Below are positions 49,622 through 55,512 of a stretch of 55,512 nt of DNA, piece after piece (positions within the stretch are counted from its first letter, which is position 1; each line of letters opens with the position of its first letter). Below the pieces are notes generated by a model. It was not told where the DNA came from, did no database searches, and saw only the letters and a program-made list of their open reading frames with translations. The DNA lies in the NCBI GenBank assembly GCA_023396115.1, contig JAEWXC010000067.1, positions 1 to 55,512 on the forward strand, in the 5' to 3' direction. The translations under genes and the position numbers were made by a program. Source of the stretch: Actinomycetes bacterium (GTDB lineage Bacteria > Actinomycetota > Actinomycetes > Propionibacteriales > Nocardioidaceae).

Positions 49622-50296
49622 GTGACCCTGTACCAGCCCGATGAGGAGTGGCCTAAGCACGGCGAAGACGCATGGAATGACGTCCTCGACCTTGCAAGGT
49701 CCAAGGGATGGACCTTAGAGACGTTCAGTTCGCGCGCACACAGGTTCGGCAAGATCCGCTGTCCGCAACACCTGTGCCAGTTCCCAACCATTGACAGCAG
49801 TGCAAGGGGAACTGAAACCTTTGCGCGCAATAAGAGGCGCATCGTGGAACGCTGCGGCCATGGGAACAGCAAGCCGGTGTCTCTCGCAGCAGCAAAGACC
49901 CATCTGGTGAGCGGTGAGCGTCTAGCGGACGCTGCGGGACGTCTCGTAGAGCAGGCGGCCTCGTTGGAAGAGATTGAAGAACTGCTCGCCAGCGCTTGCA
50001 CGAGCGCCCAGTCGGCGGATGAGGTACTCGCAGCAGCGACCGCCGCCGAGGACAACGCAGTGCGTCAGGCGAAGGAGGCTGCTGCGCTTCTCAAGCCGAC
50101 CCCCTACGCAGGCATGTCAGAAGCAGCGCCTGTGCTAGATGGGGCCTCCTCGGAAGCGCTGCTCGTGGAAGGCCAACTCGAACTGGTGCCCGCAGACCAG
50201 CAAGGACGCACCGCGCTCTCTCGGCGGCTGGAAGCCTTGAAGGAGCGGATCGAGGTCCTTCAGGTACAGGCCGCACCCAAACTTGCCGATACCTGA
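49622..50296 (+). CDS. Uncharacterised protein, possibly HicA-like at N-terminus
   Basis: A protein of 224 residues. The N-terminal 75 residues (EDAWNDVLDLARSKGWTLETFSSRAHRFGKIRCPQHLC, then TETFARNKRRIVERCGHG) look like a compact domain with GW...HRFG...CP spacing reminiscent of HicA-type RNA-binding toxins, but the match is loose. The rest is a long helical, Ala/Glu-rich coiled-coil region. GTG at 49622 has GCGAGG eight bases upstream. It lies 62 bases before an HTH gene and could be a toxin or an unrelated factor. Function unknown. Confidence 0.5.
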   Translation: MTLYQPDEEWPKHGEDAWNDVLDLARSKGWTLETFSSRAHRFGKIRCPQHLCQFPTIDSSARGTETFARNKRRIVERCGHGNSKPVSLAAAKTHLVSGERLADAAGRLVEQAASLEEIEELLASACTSAQSADEVLAAATAAEDNAVRQAKEAAALLKPTPYAGMSEAAPVLDGASSEALLVEGQLELVPADQQGRTALSRRLEALKERIEVLQVQAAPKLADT

Positions 50297-50302
50297 ACAC
50301 GA

Positions 50303-50331
50303 GTTGGCAACTGCCAACCTACGGTTGTATG
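50303..50331 (+). promoter_or_regulatory. Promoter with operator over the -35, HTH-SecB pair
   Basis: GTTGGCA-AC-TGCCAAC (50303-50318) is a perfect palindrome. Its left half contains TTGGCA, a likely -35, and TGTATG (50326-50331) 16 bases on is a likely -10. The layout suggests autorepression by the HTH protein encoded next. Confidence 0.6.
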
Positions 50332-50358
50332 GTGGCCCACCAGCCCTAAGGGAGAGAC

Positions 50359-50964
50359 ATGACCATCGAAGTGAACTTGCAGGTTAAGCCGCTCGACTTC
50401 GACGACCCGCAGGTCCAAGACACACTCGACGCGCTCAACGACTACGGCTGGGCCGTCGTCAACGGCATCACCCTCATGACCGTGTTCTCGGACGGCGATC
50501 CCGTCTCCGATTGCGTGCAGGCTCTGCGCTGCGCACGCGCCCGCAACATCGAGGTTGTCCGCGTCTTCGATGAGCAGGTCAACCACGGTGAGATCGCACG
50601 TCGCGTCGGCGGCTTCTCTCGCGAGGCGGTGCGTAAGTGGAGCCAGAACCCCTCCTTCCCCCTAGCCGTCGGCTCCGGCGGAGGCGACCGCCCTTCGCCG
50701 CAGTACCGCTGGGCAGAAGTGCTCCAATGGCTCGAAGAAGTCAAGGGCATCGAAATGGACGAGCACCTGCCCGACGAGAAGACGATCACCGCAATCAACG
50801 CGCACATCCACCACGTCTTCCACGACGAACCGGGCCTCACGAACTACCCAGTTGCAGTGGACGCAGAACCCCGACTTGCTGACGTGATCTCTCTTCCGAC
50901 CGTGAAGCAGACTGTCACTTGGACGGTTACGCTCGGCCCCACTCGCGCGGCTGCCAATGCCTGA
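50359..50964 (+). CDS. HTH protein, antitoxin-like partner of SecB-like chaperone
   Basis: A protein of 201 residues. An N-terminal alpha/beta part (VNLQVKPLDFDDPQVQDTLDALNDYGWAVVNGITLMTVF) is followed by a helix-turn-helix: EQVNHGEIARRVGGFSREAVRKWSQNP...YRWAEVLQWLEEV. A C-terminal tail of about 50 residues ends VTWTVTLGPTRAAANA and could be a chaperone-addiction-like segment. AGGGAGAG precedes the ATG. The 3' end overlaps the SecB-like gene by eight bases, so the two proteins are made together. The perfect palindrome over its promoter fits autoregulation. Confidence 0.6.
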   Translation: MTIEVNLQVKPLDFDDPQVQDTLDALNDYGWAVVNGITLMTVFSDGDPVSDCVQALRCARARNIEVVRVFDEQVNHGEIARRVGGFSREAVRKWSQNPSFPLAVGSGGGDRPSPQYRWAEVLQWLEEVKGIEMDEHLPDEKTITAINAHIHHVFHDEPGLTNYPVAVDAEPRLADVISLPTVKQTVTWTVTLGPTRAAANA

Positions 50965-51478
50965 GCCCGTCGACGCCATCCACGCAGAATCAGCCACAGT
51001 GGAGGAGGTCCAGTCGATGCTTAACTCGACAGACCTCCAATACATCAAGGTCACGCAACTACACGCCTCTTTAGAAACAGATGCGGTTCCCGATGAAGTA
51101 AACGCAGAGTTCTCCGTAGCGGACATAAACGTCCAAGGTGCTGAACACTACGTGCGCGTCAGCGTCGCCCACGCTGCACGCTTCTTCACCGCCGAAGAAA
51201 CGGTCGCCCACATCTCGTTCGTCCACAGCGCCCACTTCAAGTATCGGGCGGACGAACCACCCACAAGGCCCGTACTTGAAGCATGGGTCAAGGAGAACGT
51301 CTACTTCATGATCTACCCGTACGTGCGGGAAACACTACAGAGTGCCTGCGGGCAACTTGGACTGCCAGCCATGGTCCTCGGGTACCTCAACCGGGGCGAA
51401 GTAATCCCGCGCACCATCGCCGTGGTCGTCAGCAACACCCGGTTCGATCAGAGCATCACCGCCCCCGATGATGAGTAG
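50957..51478 (+). CDS. SecB-like chaperone
   Basis: A protein of 173 residues. The end of the core, VYFMIYPYVRETLQSACGQLGLPAMVLGYLN, matches the SecB signature (YxRExI...GLPPLxL), and the preceding beta-rich region (EVNAEFSVADINVQGAEHYVRVSVAH) fits the SecB sheet. SecB itself is usually absent from actinobacteria; SecB-like proteins there (such as Rv1957) protect antitoxins in toxin-antitoxin-chaperone systems. Overlap with the HTH gene supports that reading. The toxin would be the gene at 49622 or missing. Confidence 0.7.
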   Translation: MPEPVDAIHAESATVEEVQSMLNSTDLQYIKVTQLHASLETDAVPDEVNAEFSVADINVQGAEHYVRVSVAHAARFFTAEETVAHISFVHSAHFKYRADEPPTRPVLEAWVKENVYFMIYPYVRETLQSACGQLGLPAMVLGYLNRGEVIPRTIAVVVSNTRFDQSITAPDDE

Positions 51479-51721
51479 CGGACACTGTCTCAAGTAGCAG
51501 TCGGGCACCCAACACGCTAAGTACCACGTGCACGCGGGCAACCCACTAGGACGATGGCCGCTCGATCAAACGTATTGGGGCTAGCCTTTCGGCGTATGCG
51601 CCAGTCCAACACTTTCTGCCCTGTCGTGGGGTACCCCTAGTCTGTGGACTGTCGAGGCAATCGTGCCGACAGGGTTTCAAGGTGCCCGTTAGGGGCCGAT
51701 AAATCTTGGGCCGCGACTCGG

Positions 51722-51750
51722 TTGACGGCGACTGCAATTGCCAGTACCAG
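51722..51750 (+). promoter_or_regulatory. Promoter of the PemK-like / XRE / ImmA operon
   Basis: TTGACG (51722-51727), 17 bases, TACCAG (51745-51750). The start of transcription would fall near 51757, giving a very short leader that begins at the ribosome site AGAGGAAG. The gap upstream (51479-51721) shows no gene. Confidence 0.55.
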
Positions 51751-51768
51751 AGCGATAGAGGAAGACCA

Positions 51769-52128
51769 TTGAACGACCCCCAGCCCGGCGATGTGTTCAG
51801 AGCATCACCGGACACCTCCGTTGACGGGGACGCTCACGGGGACAACGCACGGCCCGTCGGCGTTGTGGAGCGACTGAGCAGAGTCGCGTACTGTCTCGGA
51901 CGATCGACCCACCCGGAGAAGGATGCTCGGACGCTGCCATCTCCCGCGCAACCGAATCTCGGCCTCCACAAGGAAGCACACTGGCAGGACCGTCACCAGC
52001 GACCAGTTGCGCGACGGTACTGGGGTACCGAGCACTTCGTGTACCTTGGCCGGTTGTCTGATTCTGAACGCGAGGCCCTCGCCAAGTTCTGGACCACCAC
52101 AAACCTGCTTGGTCGGAAGGGGCTCTGA
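51769..52128 (+). CDS. Small protein with PemK/MazF-like N-terminus
   Basis: A protein of 119 residues. PQPGDVFRAS near the N-terminus followed by GDNARPVGVVERLS recalls the PGDVxW...RPVVVV start of PemK/MazF-fold toxins and related DNA-mimic or growth-inhibition proteins. The C-terminus (RRYWGTEHFVYLGRLSDSEREALAKFW) does not obviously match MazF. TTG start at 51769, chosen because AGAGGAAG lies just upstream. It is seven bases before an XRE-type gene in a likely operon. The toxin idea is tentative. Confidence 0.45.
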   Translation: MNDPQPGDVFRASPDTSVDGDAHGDNARPVGVVERLSRVAYCLGRSTHPEKDARTLPSPAQPNLGLHKEAHWQDRHQRPVARRYWGTEHFVYLGRLSDSEREALAKFWTTTNLLGRKGL

Positions 52129-52135
52129 GGACACA

Positions 52136-53017
52136 ATGAGACTCCCCGAACCATTGGCTCCAACCCTGACAGTTCCCGGCGCAGACTCGCTGCAAGATGC
52201 TCCAACACCTTCGGTGGGCGACCTTTGGGCGACCGCATGGGACGGTACAGACCTCGGGCATGTGCTCATCGTTGCTGTACGCCCGACCCATGTGGTGGTA
52301 TGGCCCGTGACCGACAACTCGCTCGCAGTCTCTGCGCCGTGCTTCAAGGTGAAGGTCCCAAACGGCGAGACAGTGCTCGTTGCTTGGCCTGAAGCAGAAG
52401 CGGGAGTGTCGACCGCAGCGCTCAGTACGAACTTCGGTGCGGTGTTGGATGCGGACACCCTCATTCAGATTTGGCGGTCACTTCGAGACTCCACGGTTAC
52501 CCTCGATTCATCTGTCGACACCTGCCCGCTTGATGAAAGCACCGAGGCTGACGACGCGCTGGCCCGGGTCTGCGACTGGGTGACGCTCCTTGGGCGACTC
52601 GACTTTCCTGATCCTGACGAGGTCTTGGGTCCGCTTAGCAACGACTTCATGGAGAAGATGGCGATAGACGGGCGAACGCTCCAGCAGTTCATGCACGACT
52701 CCCCAGCCATCGTTCGCGACACCCTTACCGGACGACGGTTGCCCACACCCGAGACCCTGTCCCGCCTGAGTCAGGCATACAACACCAAACCACAAGACAT
52801 GATCGTGCCCATCACCGGTGCAGAGGTTATCGAACTCCGCTCGCCCGCGCGAAAGTCAAAGATCACGGCAATCGCCCACCGTCGGGACATCACAGAAAAC
52901 GAAGTACGCGGCATAGCATGGGCCGAGACTCAACTGGCGGCTCGCCAGCAGGACGGTAGCGAACAACAACAAGCAGCCGCCCGTGTGGACCGGGCCCTCG
53001 AAAACCTCTCGATCTAA
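52136..53017 (+). CDS. XRE-like regulator paired with ImmA-type peptidase
   Basis: A protein of 293 residues. The N-terminal part (SVGDLWATAWDGTDLGHVLIVAVRPTHVVVWPVT) is beta-rich. A central acidic region follows. A helix-turn-helix lies around residues 180-235 (TLQQFMHDSPAIVRDTLTGRRLPTPETLSRLSQAYNTKPQDMIV). The C-terminus is helical and Gln/Ala-rich. The next gene, eight bases on, encodes an ImmA/IrrE-type peptidase, whose usual substrate is an XRE repressor encoded beside it. This is probably that substrate. ATG with AGGA upstream. Confidence 0.65.
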   Translation: MRLPEPLAPTLTVPGADSLQDAPTPSVGDLWATAWDGTDLGHVLIVAVRPTHVVVWPVTDNSLAVSAPCFKVKVPNGETVLVAWPEAEAGVSTAALSTNFGAVLDADTLIQIWRSLRDSTVTLDSSVDTCPLDESTEADDALARVCDWVTLLGRLDFPDPDEVLGPLSNDFMEKMAIDGRTLQQFMHDSPAIVRDTLTGRRLPTPETLSRLSQAYNTKPQDMIVPITGAEVIELRSPARKSKITAIAHRRDITENEVRGIAWAETQLAARQQDGSEQQQAAARVDRALENLSI

Positions 53018-53025
53018 GGGTCAAT

Positions 53026-54060
53026 ATGCTGCCGAAAGTACCACCTGACCAATGGTCAAGCGGGCACGTCATCAGACAGGCCAGTGAAGCACTCCTGCGC
53101 ACCGTAACCGAGCGATGGCCCACCGCAGCACAGAACCTCGCGACAGCACCCATCGACGCGGCCCGGCACATCGACAACCTCACAATCGTCACCGACGGAA
53201 CGGTTCGTCACCCCGCCTGCCCCATCGACGGCACATACGACCCCCAGACGCACACCATCACCTACCGCGAAACCCAATCCCAAGGACGCAACAACTTCAC
53301 CATCCTCCACGAACTAGCGCACCACCTCCTCGCGCTCAACGAAGAATGGTGCTACGACATCGCCCCCGCGCTCGCCCGCCACAACAAGGAACGAACCGTC
53401 GAGGAACTCATCGCAAGCACCTTCGCTGCACAGACGCTCATCCCAGACGACTTGGCAGATGAAGCATTCGCCAACGGCATCACGTCACACGCCGTCGTGA
53501 AACTGGCACAACAGACAGCAGCGTCCCCAACCGCCTGCCTCGTGCGCGCCCTCGCCGAACCATCCGAACGGCTCGTCATGCTCACCAACCTCGAAGGCGT
53601 TCCGTGGTTCGTTCAGACCTCAGGAACCCCCTACGCGCCCGGAAAGCACGTCCGTCAACCCGCCATCGAAGCCGCAGCGCAACGAGCCCAAACAGGAACC
53701 GGTTCGTACCGCCTCGTAGGCGGCGAGGGGCTGCGATTCGGCACCGGAAAGGTGAACCCGCACGTCGCCTTTGATGTCACAGTCGAACAGGGGCTCGTAT
53801 ACGCGATCATCGAAACAACCCCACTCGATTCGCGCATCACCGCCACGAGCGAAGGTTGGACCCTCGACTGTCTCGCGGGCTGCGGCCACACTTTCACCGC
53901 CAACGAATCCCCCGGCAATTGCGGCAGGTGCAGTGAAGCCAGATGTTCTCGGTGCCGTGGCTGCGACTGCCGCGTGTCGACCCTATGTCAGAGTTGCACC
54001 ATCACCCTCCCAGTCGCGCGAGCGCAACAGGGACACAAGCAATGCGAGAACTGCGAATGA
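53026..54060 (+). CDS. ImmA/IrrE family metallopeptidase with C-terminal zinc ribbons
   Basis: A protein of 344 residues. FTILHELAHHLL supplies the zinc motif HExxH (His95, Glu96, His99), and the helix with ERTVEELIASTFAAQTLIPDDL the third ligand, as in ImmA/IrrE peptidases. The last 60 residues are Cys-rich (CLAGCGHTF, CGRCSEARCSRCRGCDCR, CQSC, CENC) and probably fold as two zinc ribbons, unusual for ImmA. Such peptidases cleave XRE repressors after DNA damage, releasing mobile-element or toxin genes. Last gene of the island. Confidence 0.8.
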   Translation: MLPKVPPDQWSSGHVIRQASEALLRTVTERWPTAAQNLATAPIDAARHIDNLTIVTDGTVRHPACPIDGTYDPQTHTITYRETQSQGRNNFTILHELAHHLLALNEEWCYDIAPALARHNKERTVEELIASTFAAQTLIPDDLADEAFANGITSHAVVKLAQQTAASPTACLVRALAEPSERLVMLTNLEGVPWFVQTSGTPYAPGKHVRQPAIEAAAQRAQTGTGSYRLVGGEGLRFGTGKVNPHVAFDVTVEQGLVYAIIETTPLDSRITATSEGWTLDCLAGCGHTFTANESPGNCGRCSEARCSRCRGCDCRVSTLCQSCTITLPVARAQQGHKQCENCE

Positions 54061-54152
54061 CTTTGCAGAACCGGACGGGGTGTCTGGGGGAAACCGCTAC
54101 GGGCTCTGGGGGAGAGCGTCTGACAGACACCGCAAACAGGCAGGTCAAACAT

Positions 54153-54161
54153 TTTCGTCGG
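54153..54161 (-). repeat. Inverted CCGACGAAA motif at island right edge
   Basis: TTTCGTCGG on the plus strand, that is CCGACGAAA read on the minus strand, with a preceding TA as in the left-edge copy at 33907. It lies 14 bases before the strong terminator hairpin. The short length makes chance possible. Confidence 0.35.
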
Positions 54162-54174
54162 TAACCCGCCAGAC

Positions 54175-54206
54175 GGAGCCCCGTCCCTGACCAGGGACGG
54201 GGCTCC
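54175..54206. terminator. Strong terminator hairpin at the island's right border
   Basis: A perfect 15-base inverted repeat: GGAGCCCCGTCCCTG (54175-54189) and CAGGGACGGGGCTCC (54192-54206), followed by GGTGCTTTCGGG. It may be the original terminator of tRNA-Ser displaced by the island, since it sits where core sequence resumes. Confidence 0.7.
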
Positions 54207-54301
54207 GGTGCTTTCGGGCGTCGGCCCACTTCTTTTCGCATTCGTCGGTTTCTCGCGGGGACGTCGGGTACCAAGGGCGTTCTGATTCCTTGGGAGGGAC
54301 G

Positions 54302-55114
54302 ATGCTTCTTCGCGGCTCGATGGCTGCCTGTCTGACTGTACTGGCGCTCACCGTCTCCGGCAGTCCTGTGCTGGCTGCGGCGGACGTGAGCCAGGACGCC
54401 CGGGCAGCGCGATCAGTGTCGGTCCGGACCTCCGTCGCGGCCGTCGATGAAGGCGATCGCTACGGGATCACGGTGAAGCTGAAGAAGGCGCGCACGGCCA
54501 AGCGCCTGGTCCTGCAGAAGGAGACGTTCCTCTACCCCGGCGCGGCGCCGGAGTGGAGGGCCGTGCGCAGCGTGCGGGTGCGGGGTCGGAGCGTGATCCG
54601 CTTCCGGGTGGTCGCCACCGAGGAGAACCGGGAGCGCTACCGGGCCGTGGTGACCTACCGAAAGCAGCGGGCCAGGACGAGCGTGCCGGCGGCTGTCCGG
54701 GTCTGGCGGTGGATCCCGCTCTCCGACTACCGGCCCTACTACGACACGGGAGGCACGCATTTCTCGACGGCCTCGATCAACGGCATGAACTATCCGTCGT
54801 GGGGACCGTGGCGCTCCTCCACCTACCTTTCCTGGGAGGCTCGCTTCACGCCCGGCCGGCACTGCGACCGCTTCCGGGCGGTGGCAGGCCTCTCGGACAC
54901 CTCGGCGGACGGCTCCAGCGGGACGATCACGGTGTTGGCCGACGACAAGGTGGTGGCCGAGTCGGGACCGTTGACTCCCGGGATGTCCCGACGCATCGAC
55001 GTGGCACTCGCGAAGCCGTACCGGTTGGCGCTGCGGTCCGCCGACACGGGTCCCGAGGGTGCCAGGTCCTGGCCGCTGGTGGGAGAGCCGGCGCTGCGCT
55101 GCACCGGCGTCTGA
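54302..55114 (+). CDS. Secreted protein with NPCBM-like domain
   Basis: A protein of 270 residues. A signal peptide (MAACLTVLALTVSGSPVLAAA) is followed by a basic beta-rich domain of about 110 residues. The C-terminal 130 residues resemble an NPCBM/carbohydrate-binding-like jelly roll: GGTHFSTASINGMNYPSWGP, LSWEARFTPGRHCDRFRAVAGLSDTSADGSSGTITVLADDKVVAESGPL. It may bind cell-wall or extracellular sugars. ATG at 54302 with GGGAGGG just upstream. G/C-rich codon use returns here, marking the chromosome. Confidence 0.7.
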   Translation: MLLRGSMAACLTVLALTVSGSPVLAAADVSQDARAARSVSVRTSVAAVDEGDRYGITVKLKKARTAKRLVLQKETFLYPGAAPEWRAVRSVRVRGRSVIRFRVVATEENRERYRAVVTYRKQRARTSVPAAVRVWRWIPLSDYRPYYDTGGTHFSTASINGMNYPSWGPWRSSTYLSWEARFTPGRHCDRFRAVAGLSDTSADGSSGTITVLADDKVVAESGPLTPGMSRRIDVALAKPYRLALRSADTGPEGARSWPLVGEPALRCTGV

Positions 55115-55118
55115 CACC

Positions 55119-55512
55119 TCAGGCCGGGTACAGGTCCAGGCCGGGTGGGGCGTTGATGATGGCGCGGGCGTGGTCGAGGGGCACTGGGCGGGTTCCGGTG
55201 TGGTCGACGACGAACCCGAGGCCGTGTGGGGTGGTCCAGGCGTAGCGGCCGTCGCCGGCTTGTCGTGCGTGGAAGCCGGCGAAGGTCTTGTAGCGGTGGT
55301 GCCTCCGGCCGAGGGGGCCGGAGTTGTGGGTGCCGGTCTGGCCCGGTGGCCCGTGGGTGTGGTCGTAGGCGGTGACGTGGTCGTGGTCGACGTGGCGGTG
55401 GGTGGAGGTGGCCCAGGGCCAGTAGTCGCCGCCGGTGGTCAGGTGGACGCGTTCCTTCAACCCGGTGGGGTGTTCGTAGGCGGTGCCGCGGACCCGGTCG
55501 TGCAGGTCGATG
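55119..55512 (-). CDS. 13E12-type HNH endonuclease protein, C-terminal part
   Basis: Incomplete: the frame runs off the right edge, so the 5' part is missing. Visible are HLTTGGDYWPWATSTHRHVDHDHVTAYD, GPPGQTGTHNSGPLGRRHHRYKTF and WTTPHGLGFVVDHTGT. These are the HNH end of the DUF222/13E12 repeat family, abundant in Nocardioides and mycobacteria and often present in many copies. HxDH...N...H are the likely metal and catalytic residues. Function in the host is unclear. It converges on the NPCBM-like gene with four bases between the stops. Confidence 0.8.
   Translation of the reverse strand, partial: IDLHDRVRGTAYEHPTGLKERVHLTTGGDYWPWATSTHRHVDHDHVTAYDHTHGPPGQTGTHNSGPLGRRHHRYKTFAGFHARQAGDGRYAWTTPHGLGFVVDHTGTRPVPLDHARAIINAPPGLDLYPA

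Larger units (their letters stand above)
33878..54170. mobile_element. tRNA-Ser-adjacent genomic island with defence genes
   Basis: Between the tRNA gene and the hairpin at 54175 the DNA is visibly less G/C-biased at third codon positions, and Asn/Lys/Thr codons rise. The left end has a tyrosine-recombinase-like and a DDE-transposase-like gene plus a divergent HTH regulator. The cargo is CBASS, a CoiA-like nuclease, a type III restriction-modification system, toxin-antitoxin-like groups and an XRE/ImmA pair. Boundaries are inferred: no clean att duplication of the tRNA end is seen. A short CCGACGAAA motif occurs twice at the left edge and once, inverted, at the right edge. Confidence 0.75.

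Noticed and set aside
54141..54170. Duplicate of the tRNA-Ser 3' end as attR
   Set aside because: Only GGTCAAAC (eight bases) is shared with the tRNA variable arm, and in the wrong context for an att site.
33878..55512. CRISPR array in the defence island
   Set aside because: No series of equal repeats with regular spacers was seen; the only iterated repeats are three short CGCTGGCA copies.

Overview
The window looks like an actinobacterial chromosome, most likely Nocardioides or a close relative in the Propionibacteriales. The flanking DNA is very GC-rich with G/C-rich third codon positions, many starts are GTG, and genes are often coupled by GTGA overlaps. It carries typical actinobacterial genes: a bacterial proteasome activator, DUF5926/SEC-C, DUF4446, a deazaflavin-type oxidoreductase and a 13E12-like HNH protein. 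The genus is an inference from gene content, not from a search.

Positions 1-33877 are mostly core chromosome. In order they hold two tandem sulfotransferase-like genes, an EcsC protein, aat, and a sulfur-stress operon (small rhodanese, persulfide dioxygenase-rhodanese, TauE exporter) facing a CstR-like repressor across two C5-N-G5 palindromes. A patchy accessory stretch (about 6-11.6 kb) carries NERD, AAA+ and GIY-YIG proteins and one unknown. Next come a secreted nuclease and a SpoIID/LytB protein, a His-rich copper ATPase behind a CsoR-type box, GDPD and DUF5926. A 285-base intergenic region at 18.26-18.55 kb holds two promoter-plus-hairpin units with identical C-rich loops, probably twin small RNAs. 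After that come GNAT, GDT1, larC, larB, pheA, DUF4446, a deazaflavin oxidoreductase, PAP2-diacylglycerol kinase, the tightly overlapped serS-HAD-GNAT-HAD operon, a TIMP-like secreted protein, bpa, a quinone reductase, a MobA-like transferase, a nitrilase-family hydrolase, a membrane protein and a biotin carrier protein. The stretch ends in tRNA-Ser(CGA).

Positions 33878 to about 54170 are a genomic island next to the tRNA gene, visibly less G/C-biased than its flanks. Its left end has a translationally coupled pair of mobility enzymes on the minus strand: a tyrosine-recombinase-like protein and a DDE-transposase-like protein. A divergent small HTH regulator follows, then two back-to-back MbcA/ParS-like proteins. 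From 39.1 kb everything runs on the plus strand. A CBASS-like cassette (HNH-SAVED effector, CD-NTase with an AGS-C tail) is followed after 16 bases by a CoiA-like nuclease. A type III restriction-modification locus then has two different Mod genes and only one Res gene. After it come a three-gene group ending in a SecB-like chaperone (possible toxin-antitoxin-chaperone module) and a PemK-like / XRE / ImmA-type peptidase group.

The chromosome resumes at a strong hairpin (54175-54206), followed by a secreted NPCBM-like protein and the 3' part of a 13E12-type HNH gene. The strongest candidates for new biology are the dual-Mod type III system, the CBASS cassette with a CoiA-like nuclease, the DDE plus tyrosine-recombinase pair, and the twin small RNAs.
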